Virus record (IMG/VR): IMGVR_UViG_3300025117_000176 | Location: 1-32,852 of that record | DNA: 32,852 nucleotides | From: a virus | Strand: one strand, 5' to 3' | Part shown: positions 1 through 6,858 of the stretch, one piece after another | Layout of the letters: each line of letters opens with the position of its first letter | Numbering within the stretch: the first letter of the stretch is position 1 | Program-made: the position numbers and the translations under genes | Notes under the pieces: generated by a model | What the model saw: only the letters and a program-made list of their open reading frames with translations | What the model was told of the DNA's origin: nothing | Database searches by the model: none

Positions 1-1101
1 GACACTCGCGGCCTGCCAGGAGTCGCCGCCGTCATGGGTGACGGACACGATACCCGCGGCTGCAACTGCCACGCCGTCAAAGGCGTTGGCGAAGTGAACC
101 TGAGTGTAGTCGCCAGCGGTCAAGCCGCCCGACTCAACTGCCGTCCAGGTCACGGCTGCATCGGTGGATTTGTAGATGTAGCCAGCCGCGCCAGCCAGCC
201 AGATATGGAACTGGTCGAGAGCGAACAGGCCGCCGCCACGGGTCACGCCGTGCCCGGCTGCCGCGCCGCCGATGTTGACGGTGGTCGCGGCGGTGGCAAA
301 GCCGTCATCCGAGTAGCCGATTGAGCCTTGCGCGCCCGCGGGGGCTTCCAGGCCAATGACCAACCGCACGGTATCCCGCCCGACGATGAAGCGGGTGATC
401 GCCATGACGTTATCGGCAATGGCGTAGGGGTCAGTCGCGCCAGCCGTGAAGGTGGTGCCCTCATCGGTGGACAGGTAGACTTCTGGCTTTGCAGCGCCCG
501 CGCCGTCAGTCACGGTGTAGACATCTTGGCCGATATCCAGCGCGTCGCCGCAATCGCCCAGGCAGCGGCTTTCGGTGTTGGCGATAACATCGTTTTGGTC
601 AACGATGCTGGCGTGGGCTACCAGGTCGGCGTGCAGGTCGTCAACGTCCAGGACGGCCCAGCCCTTGATGGGCACGCTCAGGGTCATCTCAACGTCTTCC
701 TCGCGCTTCGCAAGGCCGGAATAGGTGCGCTCGGTCATGCGTGCGTTGGTGAGGATTTCGCCGCGGACATAGTTATCGAACACGCTTGCATCGCCGCAAT
801 CCCGCGCCAGGGCGTAAAGGCTGAAGGCGCAAGGGCCAAGCTTTTCCAGCCAGTCGCGTTGCTGCATGAGCAGGGTGTCAACACTCGTACTCGGCATGTC
901 GGGCGGCGCGGTGGTTTCGCCGATGACGTCCCACCCGGTGCCGTCAGATTTGAAACAGCGCAGGGGGGAGATGTCGCCTTCCGGGATGGTCAAATCGCCC
1001 AGGTCGTGACAACCCAGGAGATAGACGGGGTTGATCGGGGAAGGGCCATTGGGCTGAATCCACAGCGCGCCTTTTCGTGAAGTTAAGGCTTTATCAGTCA
1101 T
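1..1101 (-). CDS. Probable major tail tube protein with C-terminal BNR-type repeats (partial, 3' end outside window)
   Basis: 367 codons are visible from an ATG at 1101 behind AAAAAGGAGTG, and the frame stays open to the window edge. The first ~190 residues (MTDKALTSRKGALWIQPNG..., a Cys/Gly-rich middle, then a beta-rich stretch) look like a phage tail-tube or virion protein, and the gene directly follows the connector/neck genes, where the major tail protein is expected. The rest has repeated beta-propeller-like units with Asp-box-like pieces (YKSTDAAVTW near residues 315-324, THDGGDSW near 356-363), as in BNR/sortilin repeats. Together these suggest a tube protein carrying a surface-exposed propeller-like extension. 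The structural role is inferred from position. Alternatives are a different tail or decoration protein with BNR repeats. Confidence 0.7.
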   Translation of the reverse strand, partial: MTDKALTSRKGALWIQPNGPSPINPVYLLGCHDLGDLTIPEGDISPLRCFKSDGTGWDVIGETTAPPDMPSTSVDTLLMQQRDWLEKLGPCAFSLYALARDCGDASVFDNYVRGEILTNARMTERTYSGLAKREEDVEMTLSVPIKGWAVLDVDDLHADLVAHASIVDQNDVIANTESRCLGDCGDALDIGQDVYTVTDGAGAAKPEVYLSTDEGTTFTAGATDPYAIADNVMAITRFIVGRDTVRLVIGLEAPAGAQGSIGYSDDGFATAATTVNIGGAAAGHGVTRGGGLFALDQFHIWLAGAAGYIYKSTDAAVTWTAVESGGLTAGDYTQVHFANAFDGVAVAAAGIVSVTHDGGDSWQAASV

Positions 1102-1104
1102 TGT

Positions 1105-1512
1105 TTACACTCCTTTTTCATAGTTTCGGGCGGCCTGCAAAAGGGCCGCTAAATCAACTCGGTAGGTGGCCTGTAGTGCGCCAATGGCCCCGCGCGGGTT
1201 GGTTGATAAATCAGCAAGCGTCCAGATGCCATTGCCGCGCAGGGCGTTGGCAATCTTTTCTGGCGTGGCGGCCAGGGTGATGACATCTTCCCACGGCACG
1301 CCGTAAGGGGCGGCAATGTCCAGGTTGTCATCCGTCACCGTGCCGTCATCAATCAAGTTGTCAGGCAGGTAGCCGCGGCCCAGCCGTGTTTTGTCAACCC
1401 ACTCAACCAGCGCCGTGCCGTGGGCCGAGCTGATAACCTTGACCGCAATCCGCTTAGGCTTGCGCTTCGGTTTTGGTTCGCTAAATTCAATCGTTGTAAG
1501 TTCTTCAGTCAT
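1105..1512 (-). CDS. Phage neck/tail-joining region protein, unknown function
   Basis: 135 residues from the ATG at 1512 (MTEELTTIEF), chosen because AGGTG lies about 7 bases upstream; an upstream alternative start lacks such a site. The N-terminus is Lys/Pro-rich (PKPKRKPKR), followed by a beta-rich segment. The C-terminus is helical and rich in Ala/Leu (ATPEKIANALRGNGIWTLADL), resembling a helix-hairpin-helix or SAM-like fold. It ends 3 bases before the tail protein start and follows the HK97 gp10-like gene, so a role at the head-tail or tail-terminator position is likely. I do not recognise a named family. Confidence 0.75.
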   Translation of the reverse strand: MTEELTTIEFSEPKPKRKPKRIAVKVISSAHGTALVEWVDKTRLGRGYLPDNLIDDGTVTDDNLDIAAPYGVPWEDVITLAATPEKIANALRGNGIWTLADLSTNPRGAIGALQATYRVDLAALLQAARNYEKGV

Positions 1513-1525
1513 AATCACCTGCCTT

Positions 1526-2023
1526 TCAGATCGCATGGCCCGAAGCATACACCGCACGTGCCACTGCGTTTTTCATGCGGCGCTGTATTTCGGGTGTCCA
1601 TTCCTTGTCTATGATTGTGTCAAAGTTGCGTGGCTCGGTGCCGGGGTGAGGTACGCCACGGGCGTAGACCATGCCGCCCGAGGGGCCACCCGCACGCGAG
1701 CCGAGAGTATTTGGCGAAGTCTTGGCGGAGTAGCCGGAGCGGAAGGCCAGCACGCCGCCCGGCTTCTTGGGGTAAATCATGTGCGGCGGCGTTCCCCGGT
1801 TAACATAGCCATAAATCCTATCATCCGTGCCCACCAGGATAGACACGCCGTCACTGCCAATGTCAACCATATGCACAAAGTGCGGCTGGTGTTCCCAGGT
1901 CGCCGTGGTCAATTCGTACTCAAGCAGGATGTCAGCGGCGAGCGAATAGGCTTCGTCTATGATCTCGTCGCGGAAAATCGCCTTCTTGAATGTCTTCGGC
2001 TTAATCGCCCTGAATTTGAACAT
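1526..2023 (-). CDS. HK97 gp10-like head-tail joining (neck) protein
   Basis: 165 residues. The start was set at the ATG at 2023 (MFKFRAIKPKTF) because AGGAGG lies 7 bases upstream; a GTG two codons earlier would overlap that site. The layout (basic N-terminus, helical segment EAYSLAADILLEY, beta strands, Gly-rich loop, C-terminal helix with QRRMKNAVARAV) and the length match small neck/tail-completion proteins of the HK97 gp10 type. Position between a small stopper-like gene and the tail genes supports this. Assignment is by position and general appearance, not by a diagnostic motif. Confidence 0.65.
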   Translation of the reverse strand: MFKFRAIKPKTFKKAIFRDEIIDEAYSLAADILLEYELTTATWEHQPHFVHMVDIGSDGVSILVGTDDRIYGYVNRGTPPHMIYPKKPGGVLAFRSGYSAKTSPNTLGSRAGGPSGGMVYARGVPHPGTEPRNFDTIIDKEWTPEIQRRMKNAVARAVYASGHAI

Positions 2024-2025
2024 CC

Positions 2026-2244
2026 TCACGCCTCCTTATAATCCGGCCCCAAGAAAAACGCCGCGTCGCGCACATCCATAAACATGGTGGCTTGACGATT
2101 GAACGCATACGGGAAGCCGGTCACATCGCCCACCACAGGCGCGGCGGGTCGTGGCCCGATGCGGGTCACTTTCAGCGTACCCTTTTCGCCAAAGAGCGGC
2201 GGGGGCGGCGGTAGTGGGGCAACTGCCCCGATGCGTGCGTGCAC
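2026..2244 (-). CDS. Small head-tail joining protein (putative stopper-like)
   Basis: 72 residues from a GTG at 2244, preceded by AGGAGAG about 10 bases upstream. A poly-proline stretch (PLPPPPPLF) is followed by GTLKVTRIGPRP and a C-terminus reading FMDVRDAAFFLGPDYKEA. That ending, a beta strand then a short acidic tail, is common in short phage head-closure and tail-joining proteins and in a VxD-type motif that guides a residue to a pore. It sits between the connector gene and the gp10-like gene. The function is inferred from position. Another frame of the same region is also open but has no ribosome binding site. Confidence 0.6.
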   Translation of the reverse strand: MHARIGAVAPLPPPPPLFGEKGTLKVTRIGPRPAAPVVGDVTGFPYAFNRQATMFMDVRDAAFFLGPDYKEA

Positions 2245-2264
2245 TCACATACACTCTCCTACTC

Positions 2265-2696
2265 CTATGCGTCCCGGTCAATATCGTTGCTAATGATGCG
2301 CGCCGCGGCAAACTCGGACGCGCCTTGCTCGGCCCAACCGACTGCCGGGAACTCGGAGCCGGTTTCGCCTTCGCATAATTCCAGCTTGCCGCTGCGAATA
2401 TTGGTAAGCTGCTCATTGGCCCAGGTGAGATACATCTGCTTTTCGTCTTGCTTCAGGTTGGGCCAGCAGGGGGCAGAGTACATAATGGCGGCCAGGATGC
2501 AATTGAGTTGCATCAAATAGTTATCCGCTGCGTCCGACTTTGTGCAGCTATCCGCGCCCGCGGTAGACAGGGCCATCATGATATTGGCCGCGGCCATATC
2601 CATCAGGCGGTTTACCTGCGCCTCATAGCGGGCATCAATGTCCACGCCCCAATAGGTTGCAAAGTCGTTCGCGTCACCATAGGCTAAGTGGGGCAT
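2265..2696 (-). CDS. Head-tail connector (adaptor) protein, gp6-like
   Basis: 143 residues from an ATG at 2696 with GAGGAG 9 bases upstream. It is almost all alpha-helical: ARYEAQVNRLMDMAAANIMMALSTAG, then DNYLMQLNCILAAIMYS, then DEKQMYLTWANEQLTNIRSGKLEL, and a short C-terminal tail. A compact helical protein of this size, placed just before the neck genes in an HK97-like head module, fits the adaptor that docks under the portal (HK97 gp6 / SPP1 gp15 type). Two bases separate its start from the preceding stop, so translation is probably coupled. Confidence 0.6.
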   Translation of the reverse strand: MPHLAYGDANDFATYWGVDIDARYEAQVNRLMDMAAANIMMALSTAGADSCTKSDAADNYLMQLNCILAAIMYSAPCWPNLKQDEKQMYLTWANEQLTNIRSGKLELCEGETGSEFPAVGWAEQGASEFAAARIISNDIDRDA

Positions 2697-2698
2697 GG

Positions 2699-3649
2699 TC
2701 AGATACTCCTCGTCACATCACCCCGCACGGTGGCGCGCCCGGTGCGCAGGGTCAATACATCCGTGGCGGTGGCCTTCTGGAAGTCGTAATAAAAGCCGCC
2801 GCAATCCAGAAGCTTGGCAGTCTCAACCGCTTCTGTGCGGATGGTCACATTTCCGAGCACCAGGTTAGTGACGGTGATCGAGCCGTTGGCGGCGGCAGTC
2901 GGTGCACTCCCGGCAATGGCCTGAAGGCCGTCAGTCGCAAGCACCGGGGCGCTGAGTAGCACCTGAATGATGCTTTGCGGATCTGTTTTATCCTTGTCAT
3001 CCTTGATCGTGAACCAAAGCTCTGTGTAGCCGGTCAGGTCGCCCAGGTTGGTAATGTTCAGGATCATCGTGTCGCCGCGGTCAACCGCAATGTCAGTGCC
3101 TTTGAGCGCGGTCAGCAGGCTGGCCAGACTCATGGTCAGCGTGCGGTAGGTGTAGCTCCAAACGGCGGCAGCGATGCTGGCAAGCAGTGCCGGGCTGAAG
3201 GCGGTCAGCGTGCGGGTAACGTAAGTCCAGACATTGGCCGATATTGCCGCAAGTGCTACCCCGTTCGGGGCGTTGACTAAATCCATCTGCGCACCCGCGG
3301 CAAGGTCACTCGTGCCCACGCTTACCGGGCTGTTTACGGTGATGACCCACTCGGAGTCACACCACTGAGCGCCACCTACATCATGAGCAATCAGCGTGCC
3401 GTCGCGAGTGACGCCGGTGGTCTCGGCAATGGTCAGGACAATGTGACACTTACCATTGCCGTCATGTACTGCCGCGTTAGTCGTGGCAACCGGCGCGCCG
3501 TCATCTTTGGCCCAAAGAAAGTCGCCAATCGCCAGGGTAGGGGCAACCTGAATCAGCTTCGTATCGGCCTGTTGGTACAAGCCGAAAGTCAGCGTATAGG
3601 CCACGCCGGGGATAAATGGGTTGGCGGTGTTGTAGACGGTTACAGTCAC
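2699..3649 (-). CDS. BppU-like baseplate/virion surface protein
   Basis: 316 residues from a GTG at 3649 behind GGGAG. Three parts are visible. Residues 1-130 are a beta-rich Ig-like domain (VYNTANPFIPGVAYTLTF). Residues 135-180 hold two copies of a short repeat, NVWTYVTRTLT and AVWSYTYRTLT. Residues 188-316 (DRGDTMILNITNLGDLTGYTELWFTIK ... GGFYYDFQKA ... GRATVRGDVTRSI) resemble the N-terminal Ig-like domain of BppU-type upper baseplate proteins, with the typical FTIK strand and final xGxxxVxGDVT strand. It probably decorates the virion or forms part of a receptor-binding structure. It lies between the beta-helix genes and the connector gene, an unusual place for a baseplate gene. Confidence 0.6.
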   Translation of the reverse strand: MTVTVYNTANPFIPGVAYTLTFGLYQQADTKLIQVAPTLAIGDFLWAKDDGAPVATTNAAVHDGNGKCHIVLTIAETTGVTRDGTLIAHDVGGAQWCDSEWVITVNSPVSVGTSDLAAGAQMDLVNAPNGVALAAISANVWTYVTRTLTAFSPALLASIAAAVWSYTYRTLTMSLASLLTALKGTDIAVDRGDTMILNITNLGDLTGYTELWFTIKDDKDKTDPQSIIQVLLSAPVLATDGLQAIAGSAPTAAANGSITVTNLVLGNVTIRTEAVETAKLLDCGGFYYDFQKATATDVLTLRTGRATVRGDVTRSI

Positions 3650-3666
3650 TTCGATAAGCTCCCGTT

Positions 3667-3709
3667 GGGTCTGGGCGGGCCGGAGGAGAGGAGCGACCCG
3701 CCCAGACCC
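3667..3709 (-). other. Perfect 13-bp inverted repeat (intercistronic RNA hairpin)
   Basis: Arms 3667-3679 (GGGTCTGGGCGGG) and 3697-3709 (CCCGCCCAGACCC) are exactly complementary and enclose a 17-base loop. It lies just after the stop codon of the 56-residue gene and about 18 bases before the GTG of the next gene. There is no T-run on the minus-strand side, so it is not a classic terminator. In the transcript the loop reads CUCCUCUCCUCC, which is complementary to a GGAG-type ribosome binding site. Confidence 0.7.
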
Positions 3710-3715
3710 GTGCCA

Positions 3716-3886
3716 CTAATCGGGCCGGCCACGGCGGAGGAACGCCTGCGCCTCGCGGATGCGCTGGTCGGCTTCGGGGTCGGCTGCTTTGATCTTGGCG
3801 GGGGTGTCCAGGCCGAGAGCCACCAGGTCGGCGGCCCATTCGACCGGGATGCCGAGCTTGATGAGTTTGCTGAGTTTAGATTCCAT
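3716..3886 (-). CDS. 56-residue virion-operon protein, unknown
   Basis: A short open frame from ATG at 3886 to TAG at 3716, preceded by GAAGGGAG about 9 bases upstream. The protein (MESKLSKLIKLGIPVEWAADLVALGLDTPAKIKAADPEADQ...) is helical and charged. Its middle resembles a small helix-hairpin-helix or Rho-N-like unit (GLDTPAKIKAADPEADQRIREAQAFL). It fits neatly between two clearly coding genes and is followed by a strong hairpin. No family was recognised. Confidence 0.7.
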   Translation of the reverse strand: MESKLSKLIKLGIPVEWAADLVALGLDTPAKIKAADPEADQRIREAQAFLRRGRPD

Positions 3887-3906
3887 TCCGTGTCGCTCCC
3901 TTCGGT

Positions 3907-4899
3907 TTAAGTAGGCGCTGTGATGCTTTCGCCGTTCATTAGATGGTTATTGATCCAGGCGTCATCCGTGCCCGCGGTGTTGAAGTCGTCGTAGTCGCCA
4001 TTGGCGGCGGCGGGCAGAACACAACTCAGCCAGTTGTCAGACACAATGTTTTCTATTCCGCCCGTCAGGTTGATGCCTTCGTCCGCGACGGCTGCCACTT
4101 GGTTCGCGGCCACCTGGTTATAGATGCGGTTGGCATAGATCGCGGAGTTGTCGGTATCTTCTGCGAAGATGGCGAATTGCACGTTGTTGAACAAGTTTCC
4201 GTGAATGACGTTGTAAGCCGAGCCGCTGCCCGCTGTATCCACAAAGATACCGTATTCCAGGGCATGAGCGCCGTGGAAGATATTCTCGTGGATATCGCAA
4301 TACCAGGCATATTCCATTTGCACGCCAACGGCGCAGTTATAGAACGTACAGTTGCGCACGGTCATATTGTCGCCAAAGGCCGGGCCGCCGTCCCACAGGG
4401 CATAGATTGCACGCGTGCCGGTGTAGGTGTCGGTGTCGAAGATGAAGCCTTCGATGGTCACATCCACGGCGTTGACGGTGATGAGCGTCTGGCTGTTTGC
4501 GGTAGGCTGCCAGACCACGCCAAGAGAGCCAGCGGGGTGCACGCCAACGATGCGCACGCCGGGGCAGTTCACGGCCACGTTTTCGGCAATTGGGGTGGCG
4601 TACCCGTCAGTCGGGTCGCCATACTGCCAGGCGTTGTTTGCCATGACTGCGATGACGTCCCCGCGGAACGCTTCGCACTTGAGCAGCGCCGCGCCAATGG
4701 TAGACAGGGGGCTTTCTGGGTTGGTTCCGTCACGGTTATCGTTGTTGTCAACATGGTTCGGGTCAACCCAGAAAATCGTACCGGTGCAACTCTGGCGGAG
4801 GCCCCGATCGGAGTCTCCGCCAGGGACACCAGTTTGGCCTGGATACCAGGGCGTCAGGCGGGTGAGGGGCAAAGGCCATTGAACATTTGATCCAGGCAT
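3907..4899 (-). CDS. Right-handed beta-helix virion protein (tailspike/appendage-like), copy 2
   Basis: 330 residues from ATG at 4899, AAAGGAG 7-8 bases upstream. After a short N-terminal segment (PGQTGVPGGDSDRGLRQSCTGTIFWVDPNH) comes a region with regular beta-strand turns rich in Asn and hydrophobics: DVTIEGFIFD, NMTVRNCTFYNCAVGVQM, YCDIHENIFHG, AYNVIHGNLFNNVQFAIF, NSAIYANRIYN, NIVSDNWLS. This is the pattern of a right-handed parallel beta-helix of the pectate-lyase/tailspike type. The N-terminal ~60 residues are homologous to those of the next gene upstream (4912-6435). No enzymatic residues can be assigned. A virion spike or capsid appendage is likely because it lies within the structural operon next to the capsid gene. 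Confidence 0.75.
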   Translation of the reverse strand: MPGSNVQWPLPLTRLTPWYPGQTGVPGGDSDRGLRQSCTGTIFWVDPNHVDNNDNRDGTNPESPLSTIGAALLKCEAFRGDVIAVMANNAWQYGDPTDGYATPIAENVAVNCPGVRIVGVHPAGSLGVVWQPTANSQTLITVNAVDVTIEGFIFDTDTYTGTRAIYALWDGGPAFGDNMTVRNCTFYNCAVGVQMEYAWYCDIHENIFHGAHALEYGIFVDTAGSGSAYNVIHGNLFNNVQFAIFAEDTDNSAIYANRIYNQVAANQVAAVADEGINLTGGIENIVSDNWLSCVLPAAANGDYDDFNTAGTDDAWINNHLMNGESITAPT

Positions 4900-4911
4900 A
4901 GTTACACTCCT

Positions 4912-6435
4912 TTAGATTGCCACGACAGTTGCGCCAACGTTGAGCGGCACATAGACCACCGTCCATTGCACGCGCCCGCCGCCGCCGTCAGAGCCGTTGC
5001 AGTCAATCGAGATGTTGCCAACGGGCAGCACCACCTCGGTAGCCTGCTTTGCGACCGGCACGGTGATAGCGGTGTCAACCATTGCATTGGCGAAGGTGCC
5101 GGTGATGCTGTAACGCGTTCCGGCCACGTCACCAGTCACGTCAAAGTCAGCGCAGAGCGCCGTTGTGCCGTGGATGATTTGGGTAGCGTTTGGAACCGCG
5201 CCGATGTCAACGGTAACCGTTCCGATGATTTGCTTGATCAGCACATTGCCGCCCGCGACCGTGAACAGGTTCAGCGCGGCGGTCTGTGGCAGGGCGCTCG
5301 TTACGCGGTCAACCACCAGGCCATAGGCCGCCTGGCCCAGGGCATCGTTGGTGAAGGTTGCAACGTCAATCGCGGCGTTGGCAATCGCGGAGGCGTCGAT
5401 TGCGTCATTGGCGATTGCCGTAGCGTCTATTGCGCCAGCCGCAAAAGCATCCGCGGCGATTGCGCCCACCGCGATTGTGTCAGCGTCAATCGAGCCAGCC
5501 GGAAGCGGCCCCGCGGCGGTCGCCGGGATGGGCACTGCCGATTGGTCAATGGCGTCGGTCGCCATGTTGTCGGCGCACATCAAGCTGCCCGGATCAAAGC
5601 AGGTCGCCAGGGCGTCAGCGTAGAAGCGGTTGCCGATTGCCATGCCGGTTGCGGCGGCGCTCAGTTCCACTGCCCAATCGCCAGCGTTGACGTTGCGGAT
5701 GTAGTTACCGGTCAGCAGCATGTTGGTCAGGATTGAGCCGGAATGGATACCCGCGACCGCATAGTCGCCCGTGATCCAGTTGCCGACGATCTCAACGCCG
5801 TCCTGAACTGCGCCAATCTCGATTGCATGATTGGCCCCGGCGGCTTCGGAGATGAACTTGTTGCCGTAGATTTTGGCGCGGTCGGCCAGGTTGGCCCCGC
5901 CGCCGTTGATATCCACCGCCGTGAGCCATTGCATGGCCACGGCGGTATTCTCGCGCAGCTCGCAGTTGCGCATCGTGAAGTCGTCGGCGTTGACGTCAAT
6001 CATCACGGCCACGCTGTCAATGCCCACCAGGAACAGGATGTTCTCGATGGTGACATTGGCCGCGCCGATTGCAACGGTCGAAAGGGCATTCGTGAAGGTG
6101 ATGCGCGGGCGGTTCTGGCCCGTGCCAACGCCCAGGATATAGACGCCAGCCATGTCGCAGTTGATAGCCGCAGCGGTGGCAATGCTTTCGGCGTGGCCTG
6201 AGCCGACGATAATCCAGTCGTGACGGTTGGCGACGCACTTGCCAATCGCCCCGTCGATCGTGGTCAATGGATAGTTAGGGTCGGTGCCGTCATGGTTCGC
6301 GCCAGTGTTCAGGTGCGTATTATCCACATAATACACATTGCCCTGCGCGACGGTGCGCAGGCCCTGCGAAGAGTCGCTGCCCGGCACGCCCATTTGCCCA
6401 CCAAACCAGGGGGGGAGTTTAAGTTGTGGTAGCAT
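4912..6435 (-). CDS. Right-handed beta-helix virion protein with decapeptide repeats, copy 1
   Basis: 507 residues from ATG at 6435, AAAGGAG 8 bases upstream. Residues 1-65 (FGGQMGVPGSDSSQGLR...VYYVDNTH...DGTDPNYPLTTIDGAI) match the start of the adjacent beta-helix protein. Residues ~75-290 carry parallel beta-helix turns (NVTIENILFLVG, DFTMRNCELREN, GVEIVGNWITG, NMLLTGNYIRN, GMAIGNRFYAD). Residues ~313-372 are six decapeptide repeats of the type AGAIDATAIA. Residues ~375-507 form a separate beta-sandwich-like C-terminal domain ending in a Gly-rich loop and VQWTVVYVPL. The layout of helix, flexible or trimeric repeat stalk and terminal domain resembles tailspikes and capsid fibres. Cellular target is unknown. 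Confidence 0.75.
   Translation of the reverse strand: MLPQLKLPPWFGGQMGVPGSDSSQGLRTVAQGNVYYVDNTHLNTGANHDGTDPNYPLTTIDGAIGKCVANRHDWIIVGSGHAESIATAAAINCDMAGVYILGVGTGQNRPRITFTNALSTVAIGAANVTIENILFLVGIDSVAVMIDVNADDFTMRNCELRENTAVAMQWLTAVDINGGGANLADRAKIYGNKFISEAAGANHAIEIGAVQDGVEIVGNWITGDYAVAGIHSGSILTNMLLTGNYIRNVNAGDWAVELSAAATGMAIGNRFYADALATCFDPGSLMCADNMATDAIDQSAVPIPATAAGPLPAGSIDADTIAVGAIAADAFAAGAIDATAIANDAIDASAIANAAIDVATFTNDALGQAAYGLVVDRVTSALPQTAALNLFTVAGGNVLIKQIIGTVTVDIGAVPNATQIIHGTTALCADFDVTGDVAGTRYSITGTFANAMVDTAITVPVAKQATEVVLPVGNISIDCNGSDGGGGRVQWTVVYVPLNVGATVVAI
5326..5499 (-). repeat. Coding decapeptide repeats (about six copies)
   Basis: The segment encodes residues ~313-370 of the long beta-helix protein. 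Units are AGSIDADTIA, VGAIAADAFA, AGAIDATAIA, NDAIDASAIA, NAAIDVATFT, NDALGQAAYG, a 30-base period at DNA level. Ala/Ile/Asp decads of this kind are common in phage tail-fibre stalks. The central copies are the most alike. Confidence 0.75.
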
Positions 6436-6450
6436 GTATTTCGCTCCTTT

Positions 6451-6834
6451 TCAAACAGTTTCAGGCGTCCACAGCGGCGGGGCGTCTTTGGGTGCGCTCG
6501 GCGGGCCGCTCTCGAAGGCAGATACCTTTTGCTGGAGCACCAGGTTCGCCACCTGACCAGGGTCAGGGTAGTTCATAAATGGCGTAATCTGGTCTTCCAG
6601 CCGGTAGGTCTTGCCAGTCTTGGCGCTGGTATAGGTGATGTGCCCGTCTTTCTTGGTTTGCACAGGGTCGGTCACATCTACCAGGCCAATCAGAGCGGCA
6701 TGAGCCGCGGAGCCGTGCTGAACAAAATCCGGATTTGGCTTGTCGCCCGGCTCGCGCGGCATAGGCACGCCGAGGCGGCGCAAGGCTGCCTCTAGTTGCT
6801 TGACGCGGGTTTCGAGTTCGTTTTTATCAGTCAT
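6451..6834 (-). CDS. Small virion-operon protein with N-terminal coiled coil
   Basis: 127 residues from ATG at 6834 behind AAAGGGAG. Residues 1-22 (MTDKNELETRVKQLEAALRRLG) form a clear short coiled coil, probably an oligomerisation handle. The rest is Pro/Gly-rich with KKDGHITYTSAKTGKTYRLEDQI, which looks like beta hairpins, and ends ESGPPSAPKDAPPLWTPETV. It lies directly after the major capsid gene, a usual place for head-fibre, decoration or joining proteins. No family was recognised. Confidence 0.7.
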   Translation of the reverse strand: MTDKNELETRVKQLEAALRRLGVPMPREPGDKPNPDFVQHGSAAHAALIGLVDVTDPVQTKKDGHITYTSAKTGKTYRLEDQITPFMNYPDPGQVANLVLQQKVSAFESGPPSAPKDAPPLWTPETV

Positions 6835-6858
6835 TTCAATGCTCCCTTTTGATTAGAC

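Noticed and set aside
328-1080. Long plus-strand open frames over 34-1080
   Set aside because: They lie opposite the tail protein frame, which has a good ribosome binding site, protein-like sequence and fits the minus-strand operon.
2036-2416. 126-codon minus-strand frame
   Set aside because: It overlaps both the connector gene and the 72-residue gene, is Arg/Pro/Ser-biased and has no ribosome binding site.
4427-4882. Plus-strand frames over the beta-helix genes
   Set aside because: They are shadows of the strongly repetitive, high-GC beta-helix genes and lack ribosome binding sites.
5326-5499. Repeat tract considered as CRISPR or tandem non-coding repeats
   Set aside because: The 30-base units are in frame, degenerate at third positions and encode a decapeptide stalk; no spacers are present.
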